Of a stretch of 64,000 nucleotides of DNA, positions 52,360-61,127 are shown piece by piece. The notes under the pieces were generated by a model. It did not search any database. It saw only the letters and a list, made by a program, of their open reading frames with translations, and was not told the origin of the DNA. A program made the position numbers and the translations under genes. How positions within the stretch are numbered: the first letter of the stretch is position 1; the number at the start of each line of letters is the position of its first letter. The DNA lies in NCBI RefSeq assembly GCF_032921865.1, contig NZ_CP136684.1:2391001-2455000 (forward strand). The letters run 5' to 3'. This DNA comes from Thalassospira lucentensis (GTDB taxonomy: Bacteria; Pseudomonadota; Alphaproteobacteria; Rhodospirillales; Thalassospiraceae).

Positions 52360-52402
52360 TTGACAAACGGAGCACTGCTCCATAAATGCGGATCAGTGCT
52401 CC
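52360..52402 (+). promoter_or_regulatory. Oxidoreductase promoter with paired TetR operators
   Basis: -35 TTGACA (52360-52365) and -10 ATAAAT (52382-52387), spacer 16. Two operator-like sites, GGAGCA-C-TGCTCC (52369-52381) and GGATCA-G-TGCTCC (52390-52402), have centres 21 bp apart (two helical turns) and cover the promoter. Confidence 0.55.
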
Positions 52403-52442
52403 GATTGTGGATAGCACATATGCGATGAAAGAAGAAGCCGTA

Positions 52443-53459
52443 ATGACAAAGACAATGAAGGCGGTCCGTCAGCACGCGTTCGGCGGACCCGAGGTCATGC
52501 GCTACGAGGACGCGCCGATACCTGATCCGGAACCGGGTGAAATAAGGGTCCGGGTGCACGCGGTCGGGATTAATCCGCCCGACTGGTATTTGCGTGATGG
52601 CTACAGGATGCTGCCGCCGGAATGGCAGCCGCAAATATCTTTCCCGGTGATACTTGGAACCGACATATCAGGTGTCGTTGACGCCGTTGCCGATGATGTT
52701 ACCGGCTTTGCGCCAGGAGACGACGTTTACGCCATGGTTCGTTTCCCGTCCGGGCTTGCCGGGGGAAGCAGGGCCTATGCACAATATGTCACGGTCCCTG
52801 CATCGGAAGCCGCCCCCAAGCCGGTCGGGATTGATCATGTGCATGCGGCGGCGGCACCCATGTCGCTTCTGACCGCGTGGCAGTTCCTGGTTGATCTGGG
52901 ACATAACGAACCAAATCCGCTTCAGTCCTATCAGCATAAGCCGGTTGAACTTTCGGGAAAAACCGTTCTTGTGAATGGCGCTGCCGGTGGTGTTGGGCAT
53001 TTTGCCGTGCAGGTCGCAAAGCTCAAAGGTGCCAGGGTCATCGCGGTTGCGTCGGACAAGCACGAGGCGCTTCTGCGCGACTTGGGGGCTGACGAGTTTA
53101 TCGATTATACGAAAACGCCACCCGAAGACGTCGTGCGGGATCTTGATCTTGTGATTGATGCCCTTGGCGGACCGACCGCCGGGCGTTTCCTGCCCACGAT
53201 CAAACGGGGTGGTGCCCTTTTCCCGGTGTTCCCGCTGGGCTTTTCCAGTCACGAAGAAGCCGAAAAGCTTGGCATCACGGTATCGGCAACGCAGGTTCGC
53301 TCGAACGGCGATCAATTGGCGGAGCTTGCCGGTCTGCTGAGTGACGGCACACTTCGCGTCGTGCTCGACAGCACATACCCGCTTGCCGATGCCCGCAAGG
53401 CTCATGAACGTGCGGCCAAAGGGCACATTCAGGGCAAGATCGTGCTCGTGGTGGAATGA
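52443..53459 (+). CDS. NADP-dependent zinc-free oxidoreductase (MDR/quinone reductase type)
   Basis: A 338-residue medium-chain reductase. It starts KTMKAVRQHAFGGPEVMRYE, has an N-terminal GroES-like domain (PEPGEIRVRVHAVGINPPDW, LGTDISGVVDAVADDVTGFA) and a Rossmann domain with VLVNGAAGGVGHFAVQVAKLKGA. No structural-zinc Cys cluster is seen. Probably reduces a quinone or enone. ATG 52443 chosen; ATG 52425 is possible. One base separates it from the monooxygenase gene; under TetR control by position. Confidence 0.86.
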   Translation: MTKTMKAVRQHAFGGPEVMRYEDAPIPDPEPGEIRVRVHAVGINPPDWYLRDGYRMLPPEWQPQISFPVILGTDISGVVDAVADDVTGFAPGDDVYAMVRFPSGLAGGSRAYAQYVTVPASEAAPKPVGIDHVHAAAAPMSLLTAWQFLVDLGHNEPNPLQSYQHKPVELSGKTVLVNGAAGGVGHFAVQVAKLKGARVIAVASDKHEALLRDLGADEFIDYTKTPPEDVVRDLDLVIDALGGPTAGRFLPTIKRGGALFPVFPLGFSSHEEAEKLGITVSATQVRSNGDQLAELAGLLSDGTLRVVLDSTYPLADARKAHERAAKGHIQGKIVLVVE

Positions 53460-53460
53460 C

Positions 53461-53760
53461 ATGATCATTCTGATGGGGCACATTCATGTTGATCCACCTG
53501 AAATTGATCAGTTCATCGCCGACGTTCAGGTGATCGCGCGTAATGCAAAGCCCGAGAAAGGCTGTCTTTTTTATGCGGTTAATCCTGATACGGCATGCCC
53601 GGGGCGTCTCGTGATTGCCGAACGTTGGCGCGATCAATCGTCACTGAAAGCCCATCTTGAAACGTCAGAGGTTTCAGACTTCGTGCATAACTGGCAAGGC
53701 AGGATGAGAAGCGAGATACAGCAATATCAGGCCACGCACGAAGAAACATTCTTGGGCTGA
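53461..53760 (+). CDS. Antibiotic biosynthesis monooxygenase (ABM) domain protein
   Basis: A 99-residue dimeric ferredoxin-like-fold protein of the ABM/quinol monooxygenase type: IILMGHIHVDPPEIDQFIAD, KPEKGCLFYAVNPDTACPG, LVIAERWRDQSSLKAHLET and SDFVHNWQGRM. Such proteins oxidise quinols or act on reactive metabolites, and are often next to NADP-reductases as here (1-bp gap). A weak hairpin (53792-53809) follows. Confidence 0.85.
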   Translation: MIILMGHIHVDPPEIDQFIADVQVIARNAKPEKGCLFYAVNPDTACPGRLVIAERWRDQSSLKAHLETSEVSDFVHNWQGRMRSEIQQYQATHEETFLG

Positions 53761-53889
53761 GTTTTGTTCTCGGAGTTCGCATACAGCCAGCAAAGCCTTT
53801 GCAGGCTTTCTTGTGACCCTGAAAGGCTCAGGGGCGCAGCTTGTTAAAGCGCGCCCCCTTGCTCCCTTGTCTACCCGGATATCCGGGCG

Positions 53890-53909
53890 ATCGCCTGTTT
53901 TCAGGCGAT
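53890..53909. terminator. Hairpin at the end of dppF
   Basis: ATCGCCTG (53890-53897) with CAGGCGAT (53902-53909), loop TTTT, covers the dppF stop codon. A second palindrome CCCGGATATCCGGG lies just beyond it. The convergent monooxygenase transcript has its own weak hairpin AAAGCCT/AGGCTTT (53792-53809). Confidence 0.6.
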
Positions 53910-54893
53910 TTCTTCGACCCGATGGCAAGCCACCTCGCGGCCTTCATACATGCGCAATTCAGGTCGAACCTGTGCGCAATGGTCGGTCGCGAACGGGCAG
54001 CGTTTATGAAACGCACAGCCCGACGGCGGATTGATCGGTGAAGGCAGTTCGCCTTTAAGCGGCTCTGCCTTGACGCGATGCGCCGGATCGATCTTTGGTG
54101 CCGATGCCAGAAGCGCCCTTGTATAGGGATGCAGCGGTTTGGCAAAGATTTCTTCGGTCGGTCCCTTTTCAGCGACGCGCCCCAAATACATCACCATGAC
54201 GTCATCTGCAATATGGCGAACGACAGAAAGATCGTGCGAGATGAAGACATAGGCGACATTCATCTCTTCCTGCAGGTCCATCATCAGGTTCAGAACCTGT
54301 GCCTGGACCGACACGTCAAGGGCGGAAACCGGTTCATCGGCGACGATGACTTTCGGTTCAAGGATCAGCGCGCGCGCAATCGCGATACGCTGACGCTGCC
54401 CGCCCGAGAACATATGCGGATAGCGCCCGTAAAATTCGGGGCGCAGGCCAACCTTGGCCATGGTTTCGCGCACACGTTCCTCGCGCTCCTTGCGACCCAG
54501 ATCCATGTTAAGCAACACCGGCTCGCCAAGAATCTGACCGACTTTCTTGCGCGGGTTCAGCGACCCGTAAGGGTTCTGGAAGATCATCTGAACCGTGCGA
54601 CGGAACAGTTTCGCTTCCTTGTCACTCAGATCACCAACCGCTTCGCCGTTGATTTTAAGCCCGCCTGCGCTGGGCTTTTCAATCAGGGTGAGCTGACGGC
54701 CAAGCGTGGACTTGCCACAACCGGACTCGCCAACAACCGCCAGCGTCTTCTTGGCTTCGAGCGTAAAGGAAACACCATCAAGCGCCTTGACCATCGCACT
54801 GGGTTTGCCAAGGCCGCGGCTGACTTCGTAGTGACGGACAAGATCATCGGATTCCAGCAGCGGAACACCGGGTTTTGCATCAAGGAAGCTCAT
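53901..54893 (-). CDS. dppF: Dipeptide/oligopeptide ABC transporter ATPase DppF
   Basis: A 330-residue ATPase. Walker A GESGCGKSTLGRQ, FQNPYGSLNPRKKVG, signature FSGGQRQRIAIARAL, Walker B VIVADEPVSALD, and the C-terminal oligopeptide-type Cys region (SGCAFHKRCPFATDHC, an iron-sulfur-like motif in these ATPases). Its ATG shares one base with the dppD stop. Last gene of dppABCDF. Confidence 0.92.
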   Translation of the reverse strand: MSFLDAKPGVPLLESDDLVRHYEVSRGLGKPSAMVKALDGVSFTLEAKKTLAVVGESGCGKSTLGRQLTLIEKPSAGGLKINGEAVGDLSDKEAKLFRRTVQMIFQNPYGSLNPRKKVGQILGEPVLLNMDLGRKEREERVRETMAKVGLRPEFYGRYPHMFSGGQRQRIAIARALILEPKVIVADEPVSALDVSVQAQVLNLMMDLQEEMNVAYVFISHDLSVVRHIADDVMVMYLGRVAEKGPTEEIFAKPLHPYTRALLASAPKIDPAHRVKAEPLKGELPSPINPPSGCAFHKRCPFATDHCAQVRPELRMYEGREVACHRVEEIA

Positions 54894-55906
54894 TACACGG
54901 TCTCCCCGGTTGTCTGGCCGGTTGTTTGGCCGGTTGGCTGGCCGTGGTCGTCAAGCGGATAGAAGCAACGCACATCGCGCCCGTTATAAGCACCAACATC
55001 GGGGCGTTCGACAACGCAACGATCATTGGCATAACGGCAACGCGGCGCCAGAAGACAGCCCGCCGGGCGGTCATACTGGCCCGGAACCACACCGGGGATG
55101 GTGCGCAGGCGATCATGGCCTTCGGAACGTTCCGGCAATGCCTCAAGCAACGCCTGGGTATAGGGATGGCGCGGGGCGGCAAAGATGCTGTCAGCCGGGC
55201 CACTTTCAAACAGCTGGCCGGCATACATCACCTGAATGCGATCAGCCGCTTCCGATACCAGTGCCAGATCGTGCGTGATCAGGATCAGGGCCATGTCGCT
55301 ATCGTCCTGCAATTTCAGCAGCAGGTCGATGATCTGGGCCTGAATGGTCACGTCAAGGGCGGTGGTCGGTTCATCGGCAATCAGCAGGCGCGGATTGCAC
55401 GCAATCGCCATCGCAATCACGATACGCTGGCTCATCCCGCCCGAAAGCTGGTGGGGATAGGCGGTCATGCGTGATTTCGGATCGGGAATGCCAACCTGGT
55501 TCAGAAGGTCAAGCGTACGTTCACGCCGCTCCTTTTTCGACCCACCCTCATGGACTTTCAGGGCTTCCATGATCTGGGCTTCAACCGTAAAGCACGGATT
55601 AAGCGCCGACATCGGATCCTGAAAGATCATGCCGATATCCTTGCCCGTAATCGCACGGCGCTTGCCGGGCGACATCGTCAGCAGGTCCTGACCATCAAAG
55701 GTCAGGCTGTCGGCGGTAACACGACCGGGGAAGTCGATCAGGCCCATAACGGCAAGCGAGGATACGGATTTACCCGAACCCGACTCACCAACGATGCCAA
55801 GGACTTCGCCGCGATCAACGGAATAACTTACATTATCAACAGCGCGGAACGGCCGGTCTTCGGAGCCGAACTCGACTGTCAGGTTTTTAACTTCGAGAAG
55901 AGCCAT
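54893..55906 (-). CDS. dppD: Dipeptide/oligopeptide ABC transporter ATPase DppD
   Basis: A 337-residue ATPase with Walker [29 protein letters not shown], signature [15 protein letters not shown], Walker [13 protein letters not shown], and the Cys cluster [15 protein letters not shown]. The C-terminus is extended by a repeat-encoded tail ([16 protein letters not shown]) from three 12-base repeats at about 54908-54943. Overlaps dppF by one base and follows dppC by 3 bp. Confidence 0.92.
   Translation of the reverse strand: MALLEVKNLTVEFGSEDRPFRAVDNVSYSVDRGEVLGIVGESGSGKSVSSLAVMGLIDFPGRVTADSLTFDGQDLLTMSPGKRRAITGKDIGMIFQDPMSALNPCFTVEAQIMEALKVHEGGSKKERRERTLDLLNQVGIPDPKSRMTAYPHQLSGGMSQRIVIAMAIACNPRLLIADEPTTALDVTIQAQIIDLLLKLQDDSDMALILITHDLALVSEAADRIQVMYAGQLFESGPADSIFAAPRHPYTQALLEALPERSEGHDRLRTIPGVVPGQYDRPAGCLLAPRCRYANDRCVVERPDVGAYNGRDVRCFYPLDDHGQPTGQTTGQTTGETV
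54908..54943 (-). repeat. Three tandem 12-bp repeats in the 3' end of dppD
   Basis: GGTTGTCTGGCC, GGTTGTTTGGCC and GGTTGGCTGGCC (plus-strand sense) follow one another in frame, encoding the Thr-Gly-Gln tail. Confidence 0.7.
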
Positions 55907-55909
55907 GAC

Positions 55910-56851
55910 TTACCGCTTCATCTTGGGATCTAGGGCATCGCGCAGACCATCACCCATCAGGTTGAAGGCAAGCACGGTGACGAGGATGCAAAGGCCGGGG
56001 AAGGTGATCACCCACCATGCCGATCCCACGAATTCGCGGGCTTCGGCCAGCATGGTGCCCCATTCCGGCAGCGGCGGCTGTGCGCCAAGGCCAAGGAAGC
56101 CAAGGGCCGCAGCATCAAGGATGGCACTTGAAATACCCAATGTGCCCTGAACGATCAGGGGTGCCATGCAGTTCGGCAGGATATTGACGAACATCTGGCG
56201 GATATGACCGGCACCGGCAATCTGCGATGCGATGACATATTCCTTGTTCAGTTCGGAAACCACCGATGCACGCGACAGGCGCACATAATGCGGCAACTGG
56301 ACAATCGCAATCGCCAGCATGGCGTTTTCAAGCCCCGGGCCGAGGATCGCGACAATCGCCATCGCCATGATCAGGCTGGGCAGGGCCAGCATGGTATCCA
56401 TCATGCGCATGATGCCGACTTCGATCCAGCCGCGGAAATATCCGGCAACCAGTCCAAGAACGATACCGGCGATCATCGAAATGATCACGACGAACACGCC
56501 GATGGTCACCGAAAGCTGCGCACCATGGATCAGGCGCGACAGGATGTCGCGGCCAACCGCGTCGGTGCCAAGGATATAGCGCGGGTCGGCACCTTCCATC
56601 CAGATCGGCGGTTTCAGGAACGCGGTGCGGTCCTGTGCAATCGGATCAAATGGTGCGATCCACTGGGCGAATGCCGCCATGAACAGGATAAAGCAGATGA
56701 CGATCAGCCCGACATAAGCACCGCGGTTCTTGCGGAAATAATTCCACGTTTCCATAAACGGGCTGGGCGGATTGATCTTCTGGTCCTCGACGGCCACCAC
56801 TTCGGCTGCTGCCGTTTCGGGGGTGGTCGATTGGGTATTCTGGTTTGTCAT
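55910..56851 (-). CDS. dppC: Dipeptide ABC transporter permease DppC
   Basis: A 313-residue permease with an unusually long acidic/Thr-rich N-terminal segment before the first membrane helix (GAYVGLIVICFILFMAAFAQ), then the OppC-type core (PIWMEGADPRYILGTDAVGR, DILSRLIHGAQLSVTIG) and the EAA loop ASVVSELNKEYVIASQIAGA. Follows dppB by 13 bp. Confidence 0.9.
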   Translation of the reverse strand: MTNQNTQSTTPETAAAEVVAVEDQKINPPSPFMETWNYFRKNRGAYVGLIVICFILFMAAFAQWIAPFDPIAQDRTAFLKPPIWMEGADPRYILGTDAVGRDILSRLIHGAQLSVTIGVFVVIISMIAGIVLGLVAGYFRGWIEVGIMRMMDTMLALPSLIMAMAIVAILGPGLENAMLAIAIVQLPHYVRLSRASVVSELNKEYVIASQIAGAGHIRQMFVNILPNCMAPLIVQGTLGISSAILDAAALGFLGLGAQPPLPEWGTMLAEAREFVGSAWWVITFPGLCILVTVLAFNLMGDGLRDALDPKMKR

Positions 56852-56864
56852 TTCCCGTGCCCCC

Positions 56865-57875
56865 TTAACGCTTGTGCCGGATGCGGGGATTGATCACCCC
56901 ATACATCAGATCGACGAACAGATTGACCCCCATAACCACGAAGGCAATCATCAGGATGCCGCCCTGGATGGTCGGGTAATCGCGGCGGTTCAACGCCTCG
57001 ACAATCCATTTGCCAATACCGGGCCACGAGAAAATGGTTTCAGTCAGGATTGCACCGGCAAACAGCACGCCGACCTGAAGGCCGATCACCGTAATAACCG
57101 GGATCAGGGCATTGCGAAGCGCATGGACCATGATCACCCGCATCGGGGCCAGGCCCTTGGCTCGCGCAACACGGATATATTCCTCGCCCAGAACTTCAAG
57201 CATCGAGGAGCGTGTCATACGCGCAATCACGGCCATCGGAATGGTGCCAAGCGCAATCGTTGGCAGGATCAGATGACGGAGCGCACTGATAAACGCGCCT
57301 TTTTCATCGCTGAGCAATGTGTCGATCAGCATGAAACCGGTGGTCGGCTCGATGTAATACATGATCGACAGGCGACCGGAAACCGGGGTCCAGCCAAGCG
57401 TCGTCGAAAAGAACATGATCAGCAACAGCGCCCACCAGAAGATGGGCATTGAATATCCTGTCAGCGATAAACTCATGGTCAGGTGGTCAAGCCACTTTCC
57501 CCTGTTGATCGCGGCAATAACCCCCAATGGCAGACCGACAATGATCGCAAACAATATCCCCGCGATGGAAAGTTCAATCGTTGCCGGGAACAGGGTCGCG
57601 AATTCTTCGATCACCGGACGCTTGGTGACGAAGGATTCACCAAGATCACCCTGCAAAACGCCGCCAAGATAGTCGAAATACTGAACGACAAGCGGTCTGT
57701 CGAAACCATATTCCTTTTGCAGTTCGGCGTATCGTTCGGGACTGATACTGCGCTCGCCTGCTCGCATCTGGATCGGGTCGCTCGGGATCAGGTGAATCAT
57801 CAGAAACACCAGAATGGTAACGCCAAAGAAGGTCGGTATGACGTCACCCAAACGGCGTAAAAGGAAACCTAGCAT
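56865..57875 (-). CDS. dppB: Dipeptide ABC transporter permease DppB
   Basis: A 336-residue permease starting MLGFLLRRLGDVIPTFFGVT, very close to the E. coli DppB N-terminus; then HLIPSDPIQMRAGERSISPE, the periplasmic region, and the EAA-type loop EEYIRVARAKGLAPMRVIMV. ATG 57875 chosen; 16 upstream in-frame codons lack family similarity. Preceded by a hairpin between dppA and dppB. Confidence 0.92.
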   Translation of the reverse strand: MLGFLLRRLGDVIPTFFGVTILVFLMIHLIPSDPIQMRAGERSISPERYAELQKEYGFDRPLVVQYFDYLGGVLQGDLGESFVTKRPVIEEFATLFPATIELSIAGILFAIIVGLPLGVIAAINRGKWLDHLTMSLSLTGYSMPIFWWALLLIMFFSTTLGWTPVSGRLSIMYYIEPTTGFMLIDTLLSDEKGAFISALRHLILPTIALGTIPMAVIARMTRSSMLEVLGEEYIRVARAKGLAPMRVIMVHALRNALIPVITVIGLQVGVLFAGAILTETIFSWPGIGKWIVEALNRRDYPTIQGGILMIAFVVMGVNLFVDLMYGVINPRIRHKR

Positions 57876-57946
57876 GCCATTGGGCCTTTTTAGCATCCGC
57901 GCGCAATGCCTGCGGGCGGACATCTCTCTCTATTGCGGAATTGCAA

Positions 57947-57970
57947 AGAGGCCCGGAAAACCGGGCCTCT
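57947..57970 (-). terminator. Attenuator-type hairpin between dppA and dppB
   Basis: AGAGGCCCGG (57947-57956) pairs with CCGGGCCTCT (57961-57970), loop AAAA. In the minus-strand transcript the stem ends in CTCTTT. Position matches uneven expression of binding protein over permease. Confidence 0.65.
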
Positions 57971-57991
57971 TCGGCAAGGTGTAGGGGCGTC

Positions 57992-59599
57992 TTATTCTTT
58001 GATATCGACGCCGTAGAAGATGTGACCGCCAAACGGATCGATCTTGTAGTCGACAACTTCGTTACGGATCGGTTCGAAAACGATCGAGTGCGCGATGGTT
58101 GCCCACGGTGCTTCACGTTTGAAGACGGTCTGGGCTTCTTCGTACAGACGGGTACGTTCAAGAACATCCGAAGTGGTTTTCGCCTGCTGGATCAGGCTGT
58201 CGAATTCCTCGTTGCACCACTGTGCACGGTTTGCACTGCCAACGGCATCGCAACCCAGCAGAACAGCAAGGAAGTTGTCGGGGTCACCGTTGTCGCCGGT
58301 CCAGCCGAGCATGAAGCTGCCCTGTTCACCATTTTTGGTGCGCTCAAGGTATTCGCCCCACTCGTAGGAAACGATTTCGGCATTCACGCCAATCGCGGCC
58401 CAGTCAGCCTGAACGAGTTCAGCCATACGGCGTGCGTTCGGGTTGTAGGGACGCTGTACCGGCATGGCCCAGATATCGGTGGTGAAACCATCCGGATAAC
58501 CGGCTTCTGCCAGCAATTTCTTGGCTGCTTCCGGATCATACGGATCGTCAACGGTATCGTTGTTGTACGACCAGATGGTCGGCGGAATCGGGTTTTTGGC
58601 GGCAACGCCTGCACCCTGATAAACACCCTCGATGATGGCGGCTTTGTTGATCGCCATGTTCAGTGCCTTACGGACACGTGCATCGGTGAACGGCTCTTTC
58701 TTGGTGTTGTAACCAAGATAACCGACGTTCAGACCTTCCTGGCTCATCAGGTTGATGTCGCCATCGGCTTCCATCGCTTCCAGATCAGCCGGGTTCGGGT
58801 ACGGCATGACATGGCATTCGCCGGCTTTCAGCTTCTGGTAACGAACCGTGCTGTCCGGGGTGATGGCAAAGATCAGGTTATCAATCGGTGCCTTGCCTTC
58901 CCAGTATTCCGGGAACGCTTTGTAACGGATGACCGCATCTTTCTGATACTGGACAACCTGGAACGGACCGGTACCGACCGGGTTCAGGTCGATCTGTTCC
59001 GGCGTACCGGCAGCCATCAGCTGATCGGCATATTCACCCGACAGGATGGATGCGAAATCCATTGCCATGTTGGCAATGAACGGTGCTTCCGGACGGTTCA
59101 GAACGAATTTGACGGTGTAATCGTCAACCTTGACGATGTCCTTGATCAGTTCGCCCATGGACATCGAGTTGAAATACTCGTAACCGCCACCGGAAACCGC
59201 ATGGTACGGATGATCTTTGTCCCACTGGCGACGGAACGAGAAGATCACGTCGTCTGCGTTGAAATCGCGGGTCGGGGTGAAGGCATCGGTGGTCTGGAAT
59301 TTAACGCCTTTACGCAGGTTAAAGGTGTATTCCGTGCCATCGGCCGATACGTCCCAGCTGGTTGCAAGGCCCGGAACGATGGTGGTCGTACCGCGCTTGA
59401 ACTGTACCAGACGGTTGAATACCTGACGCGAGGTGGCGTCAAAGGTGGTACCCGCGGTGTAAAGCTGCGGGTTGAAGCCTTCCGGGCTTCCTTCCGAGCA
59501 ATAAACCAGGGTTTTTGCCGAAGCGGCAGTCGGAGCAGCAAGCGCAGTCGCTGCAAGCAGACCTGCACCGATCGCCGCTTTGACGAAATTCGCTTTCAT
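57992..59599 (-). CDS. dppA: Dipeptide-binding periplasmic protein DppA
   Basis: A 535-residue family 5 binding protein. Signal peptide MKANFVKAAIGAGLLAATAL ending ASA, then KTLVYCSEGSPEGFNPQLYT, almost the E. coli DppA N-terminus, and SAKTLVY-type start of the mature chain. ATG 59599 follows GGGAGG at nine bases. Heads the dpp operon; binds dipeptides, and in some bacteria also heme or 5-aminolevulinate. Confidence 0.93.
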   Translation of the reverse strand: MKANFVKAAIGAGLLAATALAAPTAASAKTLVYCSEGSPEGFNPQLYTAGTTFDATSRQVFNRLVQFKRGTTTIVPGLATSWDVSADGTEYTFNLRKGVKFQTTDAFTPTRDFNADDVIFSFRRQWDKDHPYHAVSGGGYEYFNSMSMGELIKDIVKVDDYTVKFVLNRPEAPFIANMAMDFASILSGEYADQLMAAGTPEQIDLNPVGTGPFQVVQYQKDAVIRYKAFPEYWEGKAPIDNLIFAITPDSTVRYQKLKAGECHVMPYPNPADLEAMEADGDINLMSQEGLNVGYLGYNTKKEPFTDARVRKALNMAINKAAIIEGVYQGAGVAAKNPIPPTIWSYNNDTVDDPYDPEAAKKLLAEAGYPDGFTTDIWAMPVQRPYNPNARRMAELVQADWAAIGVNAEIVSYEWGEYLERTKNGEQGSFMLGWTGDNGDPDNFLAVLLGCDAVGSANRAQWCNEEFDSLIQQAKTTSDVLERTRLYEEAQTVFKREAPWATIAHSIVFEPIRNEVVDYKIDPFGGHIFYGVDIKE

Positions 59600-59999
59600 A
59601 TAAGATGCCTCCCTCAAGGCTGGCCCAAACAATTTGCACGGGTGGCTGCTGGCCTTGAACGGCTCATGCATTGCAATTTGTGCAAAGGGTCGGGCGGGTT
59701 TACCCGATCCAACAGTTATGTTGGCAATCGACGAGGGAAAATAATCAGGGTTTCTGCGTATCGTCAACGTTTCCTGCGGGGTTCTACGTAGGACGACCTG
59801 ATCGGATGAATGATGAATTTATGTCAAGTGTCTGTTATTTTTATGAAATTGTCCCCCACAATCGGGTATGGGAGCCGTGCATTTTTTTCGGGGCTACTGA
59901 TGACCGAATGGAAAAACACATAAAGCTAACGTGCTTTTCCGTCCGATCTATCTTCTTGAAATTTCTAGATTCGTTTGATTGCTGAACCACTTACACGGG
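59600..59999. other. 400-bp gap upstream of dppA, holding its promoter
   Basis: No credible gene: a 104-codon plus-strand frame here has no ribosome binding site or family features. On the minus strand TTGACG (59762-59767) and TTATTT (59739-59744), spacer 17, form the likely dppA promoter with a ~130-base leader. A loose inverted repeat at 59910-59940 may end the threonine aldolase transcript. Confidence 0.5.
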
Positions 60000-61025
60000 T
60001 CAATTGCGCGTAATGCGATCATTAAGTTCACTGATTTGCGCGATATCCGTGTTCCACGCCGTCACAAATCGGTAAATATCCGCCCCCAATGACGGCCACG
60101 GATAAAACAGCGCCCCGGCATCACGCATCCGTTGCGCAAGCTCCGGCGCAAGCTTCACAAAAAGCTCGTTACCCTCGGCCGCATGCGCCAAAGTCGCCCC
60201 ATGCGACACCAGCATGTCACAAAGGGTTCTGGCCGCCCCGTTGGCATGGCGCGCATTGCGCAGCCAAAGATCATCCTTCACATAGGCCAGAAGCTGTGAT
60301 GCCAGATAACGATGCTTGGAATAAAGATGTCCGCTGCGTTTGCGGGCCTGTTCGACCCTGCCGCGCAGTGACGTATCAAACAGGACAATCGCATCGACCG
60401 CCTGCGCACCGTTTTTGGTCGCCCCAAAGCTGATCGCATCAACGCCAGCCTTCCACGTGATATCCGCCGGGTGGCAGCCCAGATGGGCAACCGCATTGGC
60501 AAACCGCGCCCCATCCATGAAAAACCGCAGGTCGCGCTTTTTGCAGATCGCGCCAATGGCGGCGAGCTCATCGGCGGTGTAAACCGTGCCCAGTTCGGTC
60601 GCCTGCGTGATCGCAACGCATTCCGGGGCCACCGAATGCACCCCACGATCCACCCGGCTTGCCAGAAAGGCATCCAGATTGTCGGCTTCAAGCTTTGCCG
60701 CCGGGCCGTCAACCGGCATCAGCTTCGCCCCGCCGGTAAAGAACGCAACGCCCGTGCTTTCATCTTCGTTGATATGGGCCTCGTGATGGCAGACGATGCC
60801 GCCAAACGGCGATACCAGTGCCGACAGGCTGATGCAGTTTGCCGCGGTCCCGGTGGCGACCGGAACAACCGCGACCTCACGGTCGAACAATTCGGAAAAG
60901 GCCGCGTCAAGCTGACGGCTGGTTTCATCTGCCCCATAGGCCGGTGCATTGCCATAGGCTTCGTGTTCCAGCGCACTCAGGATTTCCGGGCACAGGGGCG
61001 ATACATTATCAGAGGCAAAATTCAT
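60000..61025 (-). CDS. ltaE: Low-specificity threonine aldolase (copy 1)
   Basis: A 341-residue PLP enzyme that splits threonine/allo-threonine to glycine and acetaldehyde. It has FASDNVSPLCPEIL, VATGTAANCISLSALVSPFG, CHHEAHINEDESTGVAF, FMDGARFANAVAHLGCHPAD and the PLP lysine in SFGATKNGAQAVDAIV. ATG 61025 gives the MNFASDN start; the frame extends 32 codons more. About 100 bp downstream of a second copy in the same orientation. Confidence 0.88.
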   Translation of the reverse strand: MNFASDNVSPLCPEILSALEHEAYGNAPAYGADETSRQLDAAFSELFDREVAVVPVATGTAANCISLSALVSPFGGIVCHHEAHINEDESTGVAFFTGGAKLMPVDGPAAKLEADNLDAFLASRVDRGVHSVAPECVAITQATELGTVYTADELAAIGAICKKRDLRFFMDGARFANAVAHLGCHPADITWKAGVDAISFGATKNGAQAVDAIVLFDTSLRGRVEQARKRSGHLYSKHRYLASQLLAYVKDDLWLRNARHANGAARTLCDMLVSHGATLAHAAEGNELFVKLAPELAQRMRDAGALFYPWPSLGADIYRFVTAWNTDIAQISELNDRITRN

Positions 61026-61127
61026 CGAACGGGTCCGTGTCTTGTGGTGGCGTCCATAGGCTTCGGGGACTGCCCCGCAACCTGACCAACCTTTATCACA
61101 CGCGATCCGTTCGAATGGCAATGATGC

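Noticed and set aside
57941..59791. 616-codon plus-strand frame opposite dppA
   Set aside because: Exact antisense of a clear DppA gene; long only because of codon bias.
59671..59985. 104-codon plus-strand frame upstream of dppA
   Set aside because: No ribosome binding site, odd composition (Cys, Phe, Trp scattered), and it covers the dppA promoter; treated as non-coding.
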